From Paracoccus albus (GTDB lineage: Bacteria > Pseudomonadota > Alphaproteobacteria > Rhodobacterales > Rhodobacteraceae), in assembly GCF_027913035.1 (NCBI RefSeq), contig NZ_CP115775.1, positions 310,001 to 374,000 on the forward strand: a stretch of DNA of 64,000 bases. The letters are read 5' to 3'. Below, piece by piece: positions 7,233 through 16,451 of this stretch. Under the pieces are notes generated by a model that saw only the letters and a list, made by a program, of their open reading frames with translations, made no database searches and was not told the DNA's origin. The position numbers were made by a program, and so were the translations under genes. Within the stretch, counting starts at the first letter, position 1. Every line of letters starts with the position of its first letter.

Positions 7233-9102
7233 TCAGCACCCTGTTAAACGTTTCTGAAAGCGATCCTGCGTCGAACGGTTTGGTCAGAACGACCCCGCCC
7301 ACGGATTCACGCAGTGGATCGCCCGGCGGAAGGGCGGTCATCAGCACCGTCGGCGGACCCGAAGAGGTGCTGAGTTCCGAGCCTAGACCATCACCCAGCT
7401 GGATATCCGACAGAATAACCGAAATTTCGGGCAGGTCCGCAAGTTGCCTTGCCTCGTGAAGGGTCGCCGCCTCTACCACCGAATGACCCATGCCGGTCAG
7501 CATGGTACGCAGCACTTCGCGCAACTCGTCATCATCTTCGACCAGAAGGATCATCTGAGGGCGCACCGGATAGTAAGGCAGGCGCAGGCGGGCGCGCGCC
7601 CCAGGCGTCTCGCCCCGGTTGGAAAGATGGAGCGTGCCGCCCGCTAGCTTTGTCTGATCGAAAACCATCGCCAGACCAAGCCCCGAACCCTGTCCCTGCT
7701 TCGTTGTGAAAAATGGTTCTGTCGCGCGGGTAAGCGCTTCTGGCGTGAAACCAGGACCGGTATCGGTCACGATGATCTCCAGCCAAGGGGCTGCGGCGCG
7801 GGCTTTTACCTTTATTTCGCCCGGCTGACCGTCGAGAGCATCGCGGGCGTTGAGGATCAGGTTAAGAATTGAATCCTGCAATTGTCCCGGATCAACCATC
7901 AGCGGCGTGTCGGAAAGATCGCATTGCAGTTCCAGAAGCATATCCGGCCCCAGACTGGGGCGGGCCATGTTGCACAGATCCTGTAGCAACGGCCCTACCT
8001 GCACCGGCTCTCGAGTGGTTCCAGGTGGTGCCGCGATCTGGCCGATCCGATCCAGCAGTTGCACCCCGCGCCGCGTGGCTGCCAATGTCGCCTGCACGTC
8101 GCTTTTAGCGTCATCTGGCAGGTTGGCGCGAGAAAGCCGGTCCTGAAGTCCAAGTATGACGGTCAGCAGGTTGCCGAAATCATGCGCCAGACCGGATGTG
8201 ATCTTTGCGGCAAGCTCTCGGCGGGAGGCATGCGTAAGCGCCTCTCGCACCTCGACCTCGGCGGTGACGTCAGTTGAAAGGATATAAACGCCATTTCCCG
8301 CGCGATCCGGCGTCAACGCAATACGAATTCGGCGCCCCGATTCGGCGTCGCTCATCTCAAAGACCTGGCTGCGTCCGGCAAGCGCATTTTCCAGATAACG
8401 CCGCAGAACCGCAAAATTCGCCGGACCAAGGACCTGTTCGACCGTCAGCCCGACAATGTCGCTGCGACGGCCCGGAAATATCTGCGGAAGCTGCCCGTTA
8501 GAAAACAGATAGCGGAAATCGGGGTCCATATGGGCGATATGCGCGGCCACCATTTCGGTAACCTGGCGTGTCCGCGCTTGCGTCTCGGTCACGACCCGCT
8601 TGGTTTCCTGCAAAGCCGATATTGTGGCAGCCAGCTTGCGGTTTGCAGCGGCCAAGCGCTCTGCGTGATCCAGCACCTGCTCCGATAACACCTCAGAGCG
8701 TACTCGCAGAAGCTCTTCTTGGCGGCGCATGTCGGAGATGTCGGTATAGACCGTAACCCATCCGCCTTGCGACAGCGGCGCGCCTTCAACAGCCAACCAT
8801 TGTCCGTTAGATCGCTGACGTTCCATGTAATGGGGCTGAAAAGTTCGCGCTTGCTCGACCCGCACGCGTACAGCTTCATCGGGATCGTCTTGCGGGCCAT
8901 ACTCACCCCGCACGACAAGGTAGCGTACTATATCTTCGAAATATGCACCGGGTCTGGTCAGGTTATCGGGCAGGCCAAGCAGTGTTTGGAACTGGCTGTT
9001 CGCTACCGCAAGGCGTAAATCGGAATCGAAAATGGAAATGGCCTGACCGATGAGGTTCAGCCCCGACTGCATCAGTTCAGCCCGTGAATTTCCGATGATC
9101 AT
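7225..9102 (-). CDS. Hybrid sensor histidine kinase (PAS-PAS-HisKA-HATPase-REC)
   Basis: This is a 625-aa cytoplasmic kinase with no membrane segment. A PAS domain (about 10-125) is followed by a coiled coil (130-185), a second PAS (190-290), a HisKA domain with the phospho-accepting histidine H307 in LAHDFGN, an HATPase domain (about 405-510; N-box NLILNARDAL, G-boxes DTGPGF and GSGLGL), and a C-terminal receiver domain with D566 in LSDIQLG. The ATG at 9102 is preferred over an in-frame start at 9129, because GGAGG lies five bases upstream of it. The missing membrane part and paired PAS domains suggest sensing of an internal signal. The partner is the regulator it overlaps. Confidence 0.88.
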   Translation of the reverse strand: MIIGNSRAELMQSGLNLIGQAISIFDSDLRLAVANSQFQTLLGLPDNLTRPGAYFEDIVRYLVVRGEYGPQDDPDEAVRVRVEQARTFQPHYMERQRSNGQWLAVEGAPLSQGGWVTVYTDISDMRRQEELLRVRSEVLSEQVLDHAERLAAANRKLAATISALQETKRVVTETQARTRQVTEMVAAHIAHMDPDFRYLFSNGQLPQIFPGRRSDIVGLTVEQVLGPANFAVLRRYLENALAGRSQVFEMSDAESGRRIRIALTPDRAGNGVYILSTDVTAEVEVREALTHASRRELAAKITSGLAHDFGNLLTVILGLQDRLSRANLPDDAKSDVQATLAATRRGVQLLDRIGQIAAPPGTTREPVQVGPLLQDLCNMARPSLGPDMLLELQCDLSDTPLMVDPGQLQDSILNLILNARDALDGQPGEIKVKARAAAPWLEIIVTDTGPGFTPEALTRATEPFFTTKQGQGSGLGLAMVFDQTKLAGGTLHLSNRGETPGARARLRLPYYPVRPQMILLVEDDDELREVLRTMLTGMGHSVVEAATLHEARQLADLPEISVILSDIQLGDGLGSELSTSSGPPTVLMTALPPGDPLRESVGGVVLTKPFDAGSLSETFNRVLND

Positions 9103-9287
9103 CCCATCCTCCGAGCATCTGATTAGCACCGTGACCGGGTTTCGTGAAGCGCGTTACAATTTGTTAGAATCGCGAAAAATTCCAGCAAGTATCAGGCGCC
9201 AGGTTACGCATACCAATCAGTGGACGAATAAGAATCCGCACTGGTTGGCAGCCGACCCCCGCCAACGGGCCGGAAATGGGAGGAGAC

Positions 9288-11264
9288 ATGGCGAACACAG
9301 CCGAACCCGCCGCAGCGGGTCTGCAATCCATACCCGCGCTTCTGGCGCGTAACGCCGAAAGGCTGGGTAATCGCCCGGCCTATCGGGAAAAGGAATTTGG
9401 CATCTGGCAAAGCTGGACCTGGTCTCAAGCAGCCGAAGAAATCCGGGCACTGGCCTTGGGGATGCTGAATCTGGGTCTGGAAAGGGGCGACCATGTTGCC
9501 GTTATCGGCCGGAACCGTCCCGCTCATTACTGGGCAATGATGGCCGCGCAAATGTGCGGTGCGATTCCGGTTCCTCTTTATCAGGACGCCGTCGCGGAAG
9601 AGATGGCCTATGTCATGAACCACTGCGGCGCACGCTTCGTCGTCTGCGGTGATCAGGAACAGGTCGATAAGGTGCTGGAGATCGGCGATGACGCGCGGTC
9701 GGTCGAGCAGGTCATTTATACCGACAAGCGCGGTATGCGGAAATACGACCACGGCCACATGAACGCGCTTGCCGATGTGCAGGAAGAGGGGCGGGCCGCA
9801 GCGCAACGTCTTTCCGCAGAGCTTGACGCCCGCATCGCCGAGCTGGATTACGACAGCACATGCGTGATGCTTTATACCTCTGGCACGACGGGCAAGCCCA
9901 AGGGCGTTGTCCTGTCCAACCGCAACATTATCGAAACGGCGAAAAATACCAGCGAATTTGACGGCCTGACCTATCGTGATGAGGTTCTGGCCTATCTGCC
10001 GATGGCATGGGTGGGCGATTTCATCTTCTCGATGGGTCAGGCGACGTGGACCGGCTTTACCGTGAACTGCCCGGAAAGCGCGGCCACCATGATGACCGAT
10101 CTGCGAGAGATCGGTCCAACCTATTTCTTTGCACCGCCACGCGTGTTCGAGGGTCAGCTCACCAATGTGATGATCCGGATGGAAGATGCCGGTCGTTTCA
10201 AGCGGTGGCTCTTCAAGCGCTATATGGCCGTGGCCAACCGCGTCGGCCCTTCGCTTCTGGATGGCAAGCCGGTGGGTCTGGGCGGTCGGCTGTCTTATGC
10301 CCTGGGTAAGCTGTTCATCTATGGTCCGCTGAAGAACACGCTGGGCTATAGCCGCATCCGCGTGGGCTATACGGCGGGCGAGGCGATCGGGCCGGAGATT
10401 TTCGATTTCTACCGCTCGCTTGGGATCAACCTGAAACAGCTTTACGGCCAGACCGAGGCATCGGTCTTTATCACCCAGCAGCCCGACGGCGGCGTTCGTT
10501 CCGATACTGTCGGCGTGCCATCACCAGGTGTGGAGTTGAAAATCGGTGACACCGGCGAAGTGTTCTATCGCAGCCCGGGCACCTTCGTCGAATATTACAA
10601 CAATCCGGAAAGCACCGCCTCGACCAAGGACCCCGAAGGTTGGGTTGCCACCGGGGATGCCGGTTTCTTTGAAACCGAAACCGGCCAGCTTCGCATCATC
10701 GACCGGGCCAAGGACGTGGGCAAAATGGCCGATGGCAGCATGTTCGCGCCGAAATTCGTTGAGAATAAGCTGAAATTCTATCCCAACATCCTTGAAGCCG
10801 TGGTGCTGGGAAATGGCCGCGACTACTGCACCGCGATGATCAATATCGACCTGAACGCGGTTGGCAACTGGGCAGAGCGGAACAACATCCCCTATGCCTC
10901 ATATCAGGAACTGGCCGGGCATCCGCAGGTCTATGCGACGATCAAATCCCATGTCGAAGAGGTCAACCGTTCCGTCGCCGAGGATGAGATGCTGTCCGGC
11001 TGTCAGATCCACCGCTTCCTTGTTCTGCATAAGGAACTGGACGCCGATGACGGGGAACTGACCCGCACCCGCAAGGTCCGCCGCAATGTGATCGCAGAGA
11101 AATTCTCTGATCTCGTCACCGCGCTCTATGACGGTTCCGACAGCGTCTATACGGAAACCGAAGTCACCTATGAGGACGGGCGCAAGGGCAAGATCAAGGC
11201 GACGCTGAAGGTTGAAGATGCGGCCGTTGTGGCAGGCGAACAGCAGAAGGTGGCGGCAGAATGA
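9288..11264 (+). CDS. AMP-dependent long-chain-type acyl-CoA synthetase
   Basis: The 658-aa ANL-family enzyme activates a carboxylic acid to its CoA thioester through an acyl-adenylate. Core motifs are the nucleotide loop YTSGTTGKPKGV (about residue 198), YGQTEA (A5 motif, about 387) and the hinge region GWVATGDAGFFETE...LRIIDRAKD. Size and order match the long-chain or bacterial FadD15-like group. The ATG at 9288 follows GGGAGGAG. It overlaps livG by 4 bases (ATGA), so it is the first gene of the uptake operon. Placement with a branched-chain-type ABC transporter suggests that it activates the imported acid; the substrate is unknown. Confidence 0.88.
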   Translation: MANTAEPAAAGLQSIPALLARNAERLGNRPAYREKEFGIWQSWTWSQAAEEIRALALGMLNLGLERGDHVAVIGRNRPAHYWAMMAAQMCGAIPVPLYQDAVAEEMAYVMNHCGARFVVCGDQEQVDKVLEIGDDARSVEQVIYTDKRGMRKYDHGHMNALADVQEEGRAAAQRLSAELDARIAELDYDSTCVMLYTSGTTGKPKGVVLSNRNIIETAKNTSEFDGLTYRDEVLAYLPMAWVGDFIFSMGQATWTGFTVNCPESAATMMTDLREIGPTYFFAPPRVFEGQLTNVMIRMEDAGRFKRWLFKRYMAVANRVGPSLLDGKPVGLGGRLSYALGKLFIYGPLKNTLGYSRIRVGYTAGEAIGPEIFDFYRSLGINLKQLYGQTEASVFITQQPDGGVRSDTVGVPSPGVELKIGDTGEVFYRSPGTFVEYYNNPESTASTKDPEGWVATGDAGFFETETGQLRIIDRAKDVGKMADGSMFAPKFVENKLKFYPNILEAVVLGNGRDYCTAMINIDLNAVGNWAERNNIPYASYQELAGHPQVYATIKSHVEEVNRSVAEDEMLSGCQIHRFLVLHKELDADDGELTRTRKVRRNVIAEKFSDLVTALYDGSDSVYTETEVTYEDGRKGKIKATLKVEDAAVVAGEQQKVAAE

Positions 11265-12103
11265 TGGAAGCGAATTTACACGACACCCCCGCACCGACTG
11301 AGGGCTACACCACCGCAGATGGCCGCCAGATCGGCCCCGTGGTGATGGACCTGAAGAACATCACCCTGCGCTTCGGCGGCGTGGTGGCGATCAAGGATAT
11401 CAGCTTTGACATTCGTCAGGGAGAGATCCGCGCCATTATCGGGCCGAACGGTGCGGGCAAGTCCTCGATGCTTAACGTCATCTCGGGCTTCTACACTCCG
11501 CAAGAGGGCGAGGTTTGGTTCAAGGGTTACAAACGCGGCCCGATGCGCCCCTATCAGGTGGCGCGGCTAGGTATCGCGCGGACTTTCCAGAATATCGCGC
11601 TGTTCGACGGCATGTCGGTTCTGGACAACATCATGACCGGGCGGCTGAACAAGATGAATGCGGGCTTCCTGTCGCAAGCGCTCTGGTGGGGTGCCGCAGA
11701 ACGCGAAGAGGTCGTCAACCGCGAACAGGTTGAAAAGGTCATCGACTTTCTGGAAATCCAGAACATCCGAAAGACGCCGGTGGGTCGCCTGCCATACGGG
11801 CTGAAAAAGCGCGTTGAACTCGCCCGCGCTTTGGCTGCCGAACCGCAGATATTGCTGCTGGACGAACCCATGGCCGGCATGAATGTCGAAGAGAAAGAGG
11901 ACATGTCCCGCTTTATCCTCGACGTGAACGACGAATTCGGCACGACCACTGTCCTGATCGAACATGACATGGGCGTGGTCATGGACCTGTCCGACCGCGT
12001 CGTCGTCATGGATTACGGCCGCAAGATCGGCGACGGCACACCGGATGAGGTGCGCGGCAATCAGGAAGTCATCGACGCATATCTGGGGGTGGCCCATGAC
12101 TGA
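11261..12103 (+). CDS. livG: Branched-chain-type ABC transporter, ATPase (LivG-like)
   Basis: The 280-aa ATPase of the HAAT class has Walker A GPNGAGKS (about residue 67), a signature region reduced to LPYGLKKRVELARAL, Walker B LLLDEPMAGM, and H-loop IEHDMGVVM. The C-terminal BCA_ABC_TP tail ends in IDAYLG. The start codon overlaps the synthetase stop (ATGA). LivG names the family only: next to two ligase genes the substrate is more likely a fatty, aromatic or dicarboxylic acid than leucine. Confidence 0.9.
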   Translation: MMEANLHDTPAPTEGYTTADGRQIGPVVMDLKNITLRFGGVVAIKDISFDIRQGEIRAIIGPNGAGKSSMLNVISGFYTPQEGEVWFKGYKRGPMRPYQVARLGIARTFQNIALFDGMSVLDNIMTGRLNKMNAGFLSQALWWGAAEREEVVNREQVEKVIDFLEIQNIRKTPVGRLPYGLKKRVELARALAAEPQILLLDEPMAGMNVEEKEDMSRFILDVNDEFGTTTVLIEHDMGVVMDLSDRVVVMDYGRKIGDGTPDEVRGNQEVIDAYLGVAHD

Positions 12104-12127
12104 CGCTATTCGCAAGGGGGCCCGCTG

Positions 12128-13111
12128 ATGGACCAGCTTCTTTTCGCATCCGAGGTCTTCATCAACGGTCTGATGACCGGGGTGATGTATTCCCTCGTCG
12201 CGCTTGGCTTTGTACTGATCTACAAGGCATCTGGCGTGTTCAACTATGCCCAGGGCGTGCTGGCGCTGTTTGCCGCGCTGACGCTGGTGGGCATTATGGA
12301 AGGGCAGATCCCCTTCGCGCACCTGATAAACGCGGTTTTCGGCACGCATCTCAGCCATTTCGGATGGACCGTTCCCGCCGTGCTGGCGATCATCCTGACG
12401 GCTGGCGTCATGGTGATACTGGCGATTCTGATTGAAAAGCTGGTGCTGAAACATCTGGTCGGGCAGGAGCCGATCATTCTGTTCATGGCAACCATAGGCC
12501 TGGCCTATTTCCTTGAAGGCGTGGGCGACGTGATGTGGGGCGCCGACATTAAAACCCTTGATGTGGGGCTGCCGCAGGGCATTTCCGATGCGGTTGAGCA
12601 GACGACTGCAAACTGGTTCGGCTATGGTTTCTTCATCGACCGGCTGGATATCTGGGCGACGATTATCGCGGCCCTGCTGGTCGCGGCCCTGGTGGCCTTC
12701 AGCCAATACACCAAGCAGGGCCGTGCGATGCGCGCTGTGGCTGACGATCATCAGGCGGCGCTTTCGGTCGGGATCAGCCTGCAATTCATCTGGATCATGG
12801 TCTGGTCCATCGCCGGTTTCGTGGCACTTGTCGCGGGCATCATGTGGGGCACCAAATCGGGCGTGCAGTTCTCGCTGTCGCTGATCGCGCTCAAGGCGCT
12901 GCCGGTGCTGATGCTGGGCGGCTTCACTTCGATCCCCGGCGCGATTGTCGGCGGACTTATCATCGGCGTGGGCGAAAAGCTGTTCGAGTTCTTCGTCGGC
13001 CCCATGGTCGGCGGCGCGACCGAGAACTGGTTCGCCTATGTGCTGGCGCTGATCTTCCTCGTCTTCCGGCCGCAGGGCCTGTTCGGCGAACGCATTATTG
13101 AGAGGGTTTGA
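12128..13111 (+). CDS. livH: Branched-chain-type ABC transporter, permease (LivH-like)
   Basis: The 327-aa permease has about eight hydrophobic segments. It starts with the family pattern FINGLMTGVMYSLVALGFVLIYKASGVFNYAQG and ends with FRPQGLFGE. It forms the membrane channel with LivM. It lies 24 bases after livG, with AAGGGGG as ribosome-binding site. An insertion between membrane segments 2 and 3 (GQIPFAHL...THLSHFGW) makes it a little longer than E. coli LivH. Confidence 0.9.
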   Translation: MDQLLFASEVFINGLMTGVMYSLVALGFVLIYKASGVFNYAQGVLALFAALTLVGIMEGQIPFAHLINAVFGTHLSHFGWTVPAVLAIILTAGVMVILAILIEKLVLKHLVGQEPIILFMATIGLAYFLEGVGDVMWGADIKTLDVGLPQGISDAVEQTTANWFGYGFFIDRLDIWATIIAALLVAALVAFSQYTKQGRAMRAVADDHQAALSVGISLQFIWIMVWSIAGFVALVAGIMWGTKSGVQFSLSLIALKALPVLMLGGFTSIPGAIVGGLIIGVGEKLFEFFVGPMVGGATENWFAYVLALIFLVFRPQGLFGERIIERV

Positions 13112-13113
13112 CG

Positions 13114-14190
13114 ATGTTCTACCGCGAGGCAGGCGATTTCAAGACGACCTATCGCGACGATGGGCAAACGTTCCCGATCAAGCTGGACCGCTTGGGCTAC
13201 TACGCGATCCTGTTCGTAGCCGCCCTGGTGATCCCCTTCATCATCAACGACTACTGGGCCAACGCGATCCTGCTGCCGTTTCTGATCTATGCGGTGGCGG
13301 CCATCGGGCTGAACATCCTTGTGGGCTATGCCGGACAGGTCAGCCTTGGCACCGGCGGGTTCATGGCGGTGGGGGCGTATTCGGTCTATAAGCTGATGAC
13401 CGCCTTCCCGGATGTCAGCATCATCATCCATATCCTTCTGGCAGGCGGAATGACCGCGCTTGTCGGCATTGCATTCGGCCTGCCCAGCTTGCGGATCAAG
13501 GGCTTTTATCTGGCCGTAGCGACGCTGGCGGCGCAGTTCTTCCTTGTCTGGCTGTTCAACAAGGTGCCGTGGTTCTACAACTATTCCGCCTCGGGTCAGA
13601 TCAACTCGCCTGAAAGGACCGTGCTTGGCTGGGCCGTCACCGGACCCGCCGCCAGCCCGTCGGCGAAATATATCATCTGCCTTCTGTTCGTCATCTTCGC
13701 GGCATGGGTGGCGCGGAACCTGACGCGCGGCACATATGGGCGCAAATGGATGGCCATCCGCGACATGGACATCGCGGCGGAAATCATCGGGGTGAACCCG
13801 CTCAGCGCGAAGCTGTCGGCCTTTGGTGTCAGTTCGTTCTTCGTGGGTATCGCCGGTGCGCTTCTGTTCGCCGTATATCTGGGCGCGGCAGAGGTGACCG
13901 AGGCGTTCGGTATCAACAAATCCTTCCTCGTCCTGTTCATGGTTATCATCGGCGGGCTGGGATCGATCTTCGGCAGCTTTGCGGGGGCCGCGTTCCTCGT
14001 GATCCTGCCGGTGTTCCTGAAAAACGTCCTTGTCGGCACGCTTGGCTGGCCGACGGACCTTGCCGCCCATTTCGAACTGATGATCGTGGGCGCGCTGATC
14101 ATCTTCTTTCTCATCGTCGAGCCGCACGGACTTGCGCGGCTGTGGCGCTTGGTGAAAGAGAAACTGCGGCTGTGGCCGTTCCCGCATTGA
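13114..14190 (+). CDS. livM: Branched-chain-type ABC transporter, permease (LivM-like)
   Basis: The 358-aa permease starts with a cytoplasmic segment of about 35 residues and then about nine membrane helices. Family signatures are LNILVGYAGQVSLG and IRDMDIAAEIIGVN. The ATG at 13114 is used; a TTG six bases earlier overlaps the livH stop and is less likely. It pairs with LivH as the second half of the channel. Confidence 0.9.
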   Translation: MFYREAGDFKTTYRDDGQTFPIKLDRLGYYAILFVAALVIPFIINDYWANAILLPFLIYAVAAIGLNILVGYAGQVSLGTGGFMAVGAYSVYKLMTAFPDVSIIIHILLAGGMTALVGIAFGLPSLRIKGFYLAVATLAAQFFLVWLFNKVPWFYNYSASGQINSPERTVLGWAVTGPAASPSAKYIICLLFVIFAAWVARNLTRGTYGRKWMAIRDMDIAAEIIGVNPLSAKLSAFGVSSFFVGIAGALLFAVYLGAAEVTEAFGINKSFLVLFMVIIGGLGSIFGSFAGAAFLVILPVFLKNVLVGTLGWPTDLAAHFELMIVGALIIFFLIVEPHGLARLWRLVKEKLRLWPFPH

Positions 14191-14240
14191 TAAGCAGAAC
14201 CGGTGCATCCGGCAAATTAACCCTTGGGAGGAGACCAAGT

Positions 14241-15524
14241 ATGAAACTGAAATTTACCGCACTGGCAGCCGCAGCCATGATGGCCGCAGCACCCGCCATG
14301 GCCGATCTGATCGTGCCGAACCTGTCCTATCGCACCGGCCCTTATGGCGCGGGCGGCACCCAATATGCCGACGGGTTCAACGATTACTTTACCCTGCTGA
14401 ACGAACGCGATGGTGGCATCGGCGGAGAGATCATCCAGGTCCCTGAATGCGAAACCGCCTATAACACGGAAAAGGGCGTCGAATGCTATGAGGCGACGAA
14501 GGAAGGCGCATTGGTCTTCAATCCGCTTTCCACTGGCATCACCTATCAGCTGATCCCGAAAGTGTCGGTTGACGAAAAGGTGCTGTATACGCCCGGCTAT
14601 GGCCGCACTTCGGCCAAGAATGGCAAGGTGTTCGAATGGGTCTTCAACGCGCCGGCCAACTACTGGGACGGGGCTTCGGTCGCGATCAAGTATCTGCTGG
14701 ATGAGAACGGCGGCGATCTGAATGGTAAGAAGATTGCCCTCGTCTATCACAACTCGGCCTACGGCAAGGAGCCGATCCGCACCCTTCAGGAACTGGGCGA
14801 AAAGCACGGGTTCGAACTGATGGAAGTCCCGGTCGAGGCCCCCGGCCAGGAACAGAAATCGCAATGGCTGCAGATCCGCCGCGACCAGCCGGATTACGTG
14901 CTGATGTGGGGCTGGGGCGTGATGAACCAGGTGGCCATTCAGGAAGCCGCCAATATCCGCTTCCCGATGGAGAATTTCATCGGTATCTGGTGGGCCGGTT
15001 CGGAACTGGACGTGCAGCCCGCGGGCGATGGGGCCAATGGCTATAAATCGCTGACCTTCAACGGTGTCGGCACGGATTATCCGCTTTATGATGACCTCCA
15101 GACCCATGTCATCGACACCGGCAAGGCGTCGCAGGGCGGCGAGCATGTCGGCTCGGCCGTGTATTCGCGCGGCATGTATGCCGCAGTCGTCATCGCCGAG
15201 GCGATCCGCAAGGGTCAGGAAATGGCGGGCACGTCTGAGATCACCCCGGCGCAGCTTCGCGAAGGGTTCGAACAACTGGAGATGACGGATGAACGGCTGG
15301 TGGAAATCGGCCTGCCCGATTTCGGCCCGGCCTTCTCGCTGTCCTGTGCAAATCACGGCGGCAACGGGATGGCGCGTCTGCAGCAATGGGATGCAGAAGC
15401 CGGTCAGTGGAACCTGATCACGGAGTTCACCGAACCCGATGCCGAGATCCTTGATCCCCTGATCGCCGAGGATTCGACTGCTTACGCCGCTGAAAACAGC
15501 CTTGAAGAGCGTAGCTGCGAATAA
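14241..15524 (+). CDS. Branched-chain-type ABC transporter, periplasmic binding protein
   Basis: The 427-aa Peripla_BP_6 protein has a signal peptide at about 1-22 (ending APAMA). The mature part starts with LIVPNLSYRTGPYGAGG and has the two-lobed receptor layout. It is longer than LivK/LivJ and belongs to the subgroup linked to acyl-CoA synthetase genes. The ATG at 14241 has an excellent ribosome-binding site (GGGAGGAG), chosen over a long upstream open frame that runs through livM. A stable hairpin follows the stop. Its ligand should be the substrate of the adjacent ligases; the sequence does not identify it. Confidence 0.88.
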   Translation: MKLKFTALAAAAMMAAAPAMADLIVPNLSYRTGPYGAGGTQYADGFNDYFTLLNERDGGIGGEIIQVPECETAYNTEKGVECYEATKEGALVFNPLSTGITYQLIPKVSVDEKVLYTPGYGRTSAKNGKVFEWVFNAPANYWDGASVAIKYLLDENGGDLNGKKIALVYHNSAYGKEPIRTLQELGEKHGFELMEVPVEAPGQEQKSQWLQIRRDQPDYVLMWGWGVMNQVAIQEAANIRFPMENFIGIWWAGSELDVQPAGDGANGYKSLTFNGVGTDYPLYDDLQTHVIDTGKASQGGEHVGSAVYSRGMYAAVVIAEAIRKGQEMAGTSEITPAQLREGFEQLEMTDERLVEIGLPDFGPAFSLSCANHGGNGMARLQQWDAEAGQWNLITEFTEPDAEILDPLIAEDSTAYAAENSLEERSCE

Positions 15525-15531
15525 GCCACTT

Positions 15532-15556
15532 ACCCCGGCGGATTGTTCGCCGGGGT
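15532..15556 (+). other. Stable hairpin between binding-protein gene and livF
   Basis: A perfect 9-bp stem ACCCCGGCG (15532-15540) with CGCCGGGGT (15548-15556) and a 7-base loop has no T-tract. It probably protects the 3' end of the highly translated binding-protein message or partly attenuates livF, a common arrangement in transporter operons. Confidence 0.7.
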
Positions 15557-15580
15557 CACCACCTGCCGTAAGGAAACGCC

Positions 15581-16405
15581 ATGCTTGACGCCACGCCAAC
15601 GACCGAGAACCTGCTGGAAGTCAACAATATCGAGGTGATTTATAATCACGTCATCCTCGTGCTGAAGGGCGTCAGCCTGTCGGTGCCGAAGGGCAGCATT
15701 ACCGCGCTTTTGGGCGGCAATGGTGCTGGCAAGACGACGACGCTGAAGGCGATTTCCAACCTGCTGGCATCTGAACGCGGAGAGGTCACAAAGGGCAGCA
15801 TCACTTATCGCGGAGAGCGTGTGGCCGATCTGAACCCGGCCTCGCTGGTCAAGAAGGGCGTCATACAGGTCATGGAGGGCCGGCATTGCTTCGAACACCT
15901 GACGGTCGAGGAAAACCTGTTGACCGGCGCCTATACGCGCGGCGACGGTGCGGCGGCGGTCAAGGCCGACCTTGAAATGGTCTACAATTATTTCCCTCGC
16001 CTGAAAGAGCGTCGCAAGTCGCAGGCGGGATACACCTCGGGCGGTGAACAGCAGATGGTGGCGATGGGACGCGCGCTGATGTCGCGTCCTGAAACGATCC
16101 TGCTGGACGAACCCTCGATGGGTCTTGCCCCGCAGCTTGTCGAACAGATCTTCGATATCGTGAAGGCGGTGAACGAAGGCGAGGGCGTGACCTTCCTGCT
16201 GGCTGAGCAGAACACCAATGTCGCCCTGCGCTTTGCCCATTACGGCTACATTCTGGAGAATGGTCGGGTCGTGATGGACGGTAAGGCCGATGCATTGCGC
16301 GAAAACCCGGACGTCAAGGAATTCTATCTCGGCATGTCTGACAAGGGCAGGAAGAGTTTTCGCGATGTCCGCTCTTACCGGCGTCGCAAACGCTGGCTGT
16401 CGTGA
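15581..16405 (+). CDS. livF: Branched-chain-type ABC transporter, ATPase (LivF-like)
   Basis: The 274-aa second ATPase of the transporter has Walker A GGNGAGKT, signature YTSGGEQQMVAMGRALMSRP, Walker B LLDEPSMGLAP and H-loop LLAEQN. It carries a basic C-terminal tail (SFRDVRSYRRRKRWL) seen in the ligase-associated subgroup. AAGGA precedes the ATG. It works as a heterodimer with LivG on the inner face of the membrane. Confidence 0.9.
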   Translation: MLDATPTTENLLEVNNIEVIYNHVILVLKGVSLSVPKGSITALLGGNGAGKTTTLKAISNLLASERGEVTKGSITYRGERVADLNPASLVKKGVIQVMEGRHCFEHLTVEENLLTGAYTRGDGAAAVKADLEMVYNYFPRLKERRKSQAGYTSGGEQQMVAMGRALMSRPETILLDEPSMGLAPQLVEQIFDIVKAVNEGEGVTFLLAEQNTNVALRFAHYGYILENGRVVMDGKADALRENPDVKEFYLGMSDKGRKSFRDVRSYRRRKRWLS

Positions 16406-16451
16406 GGTAAGCGTCCGACATGTGGCAGAGCGGAAGAATGGGGGAAATGTG

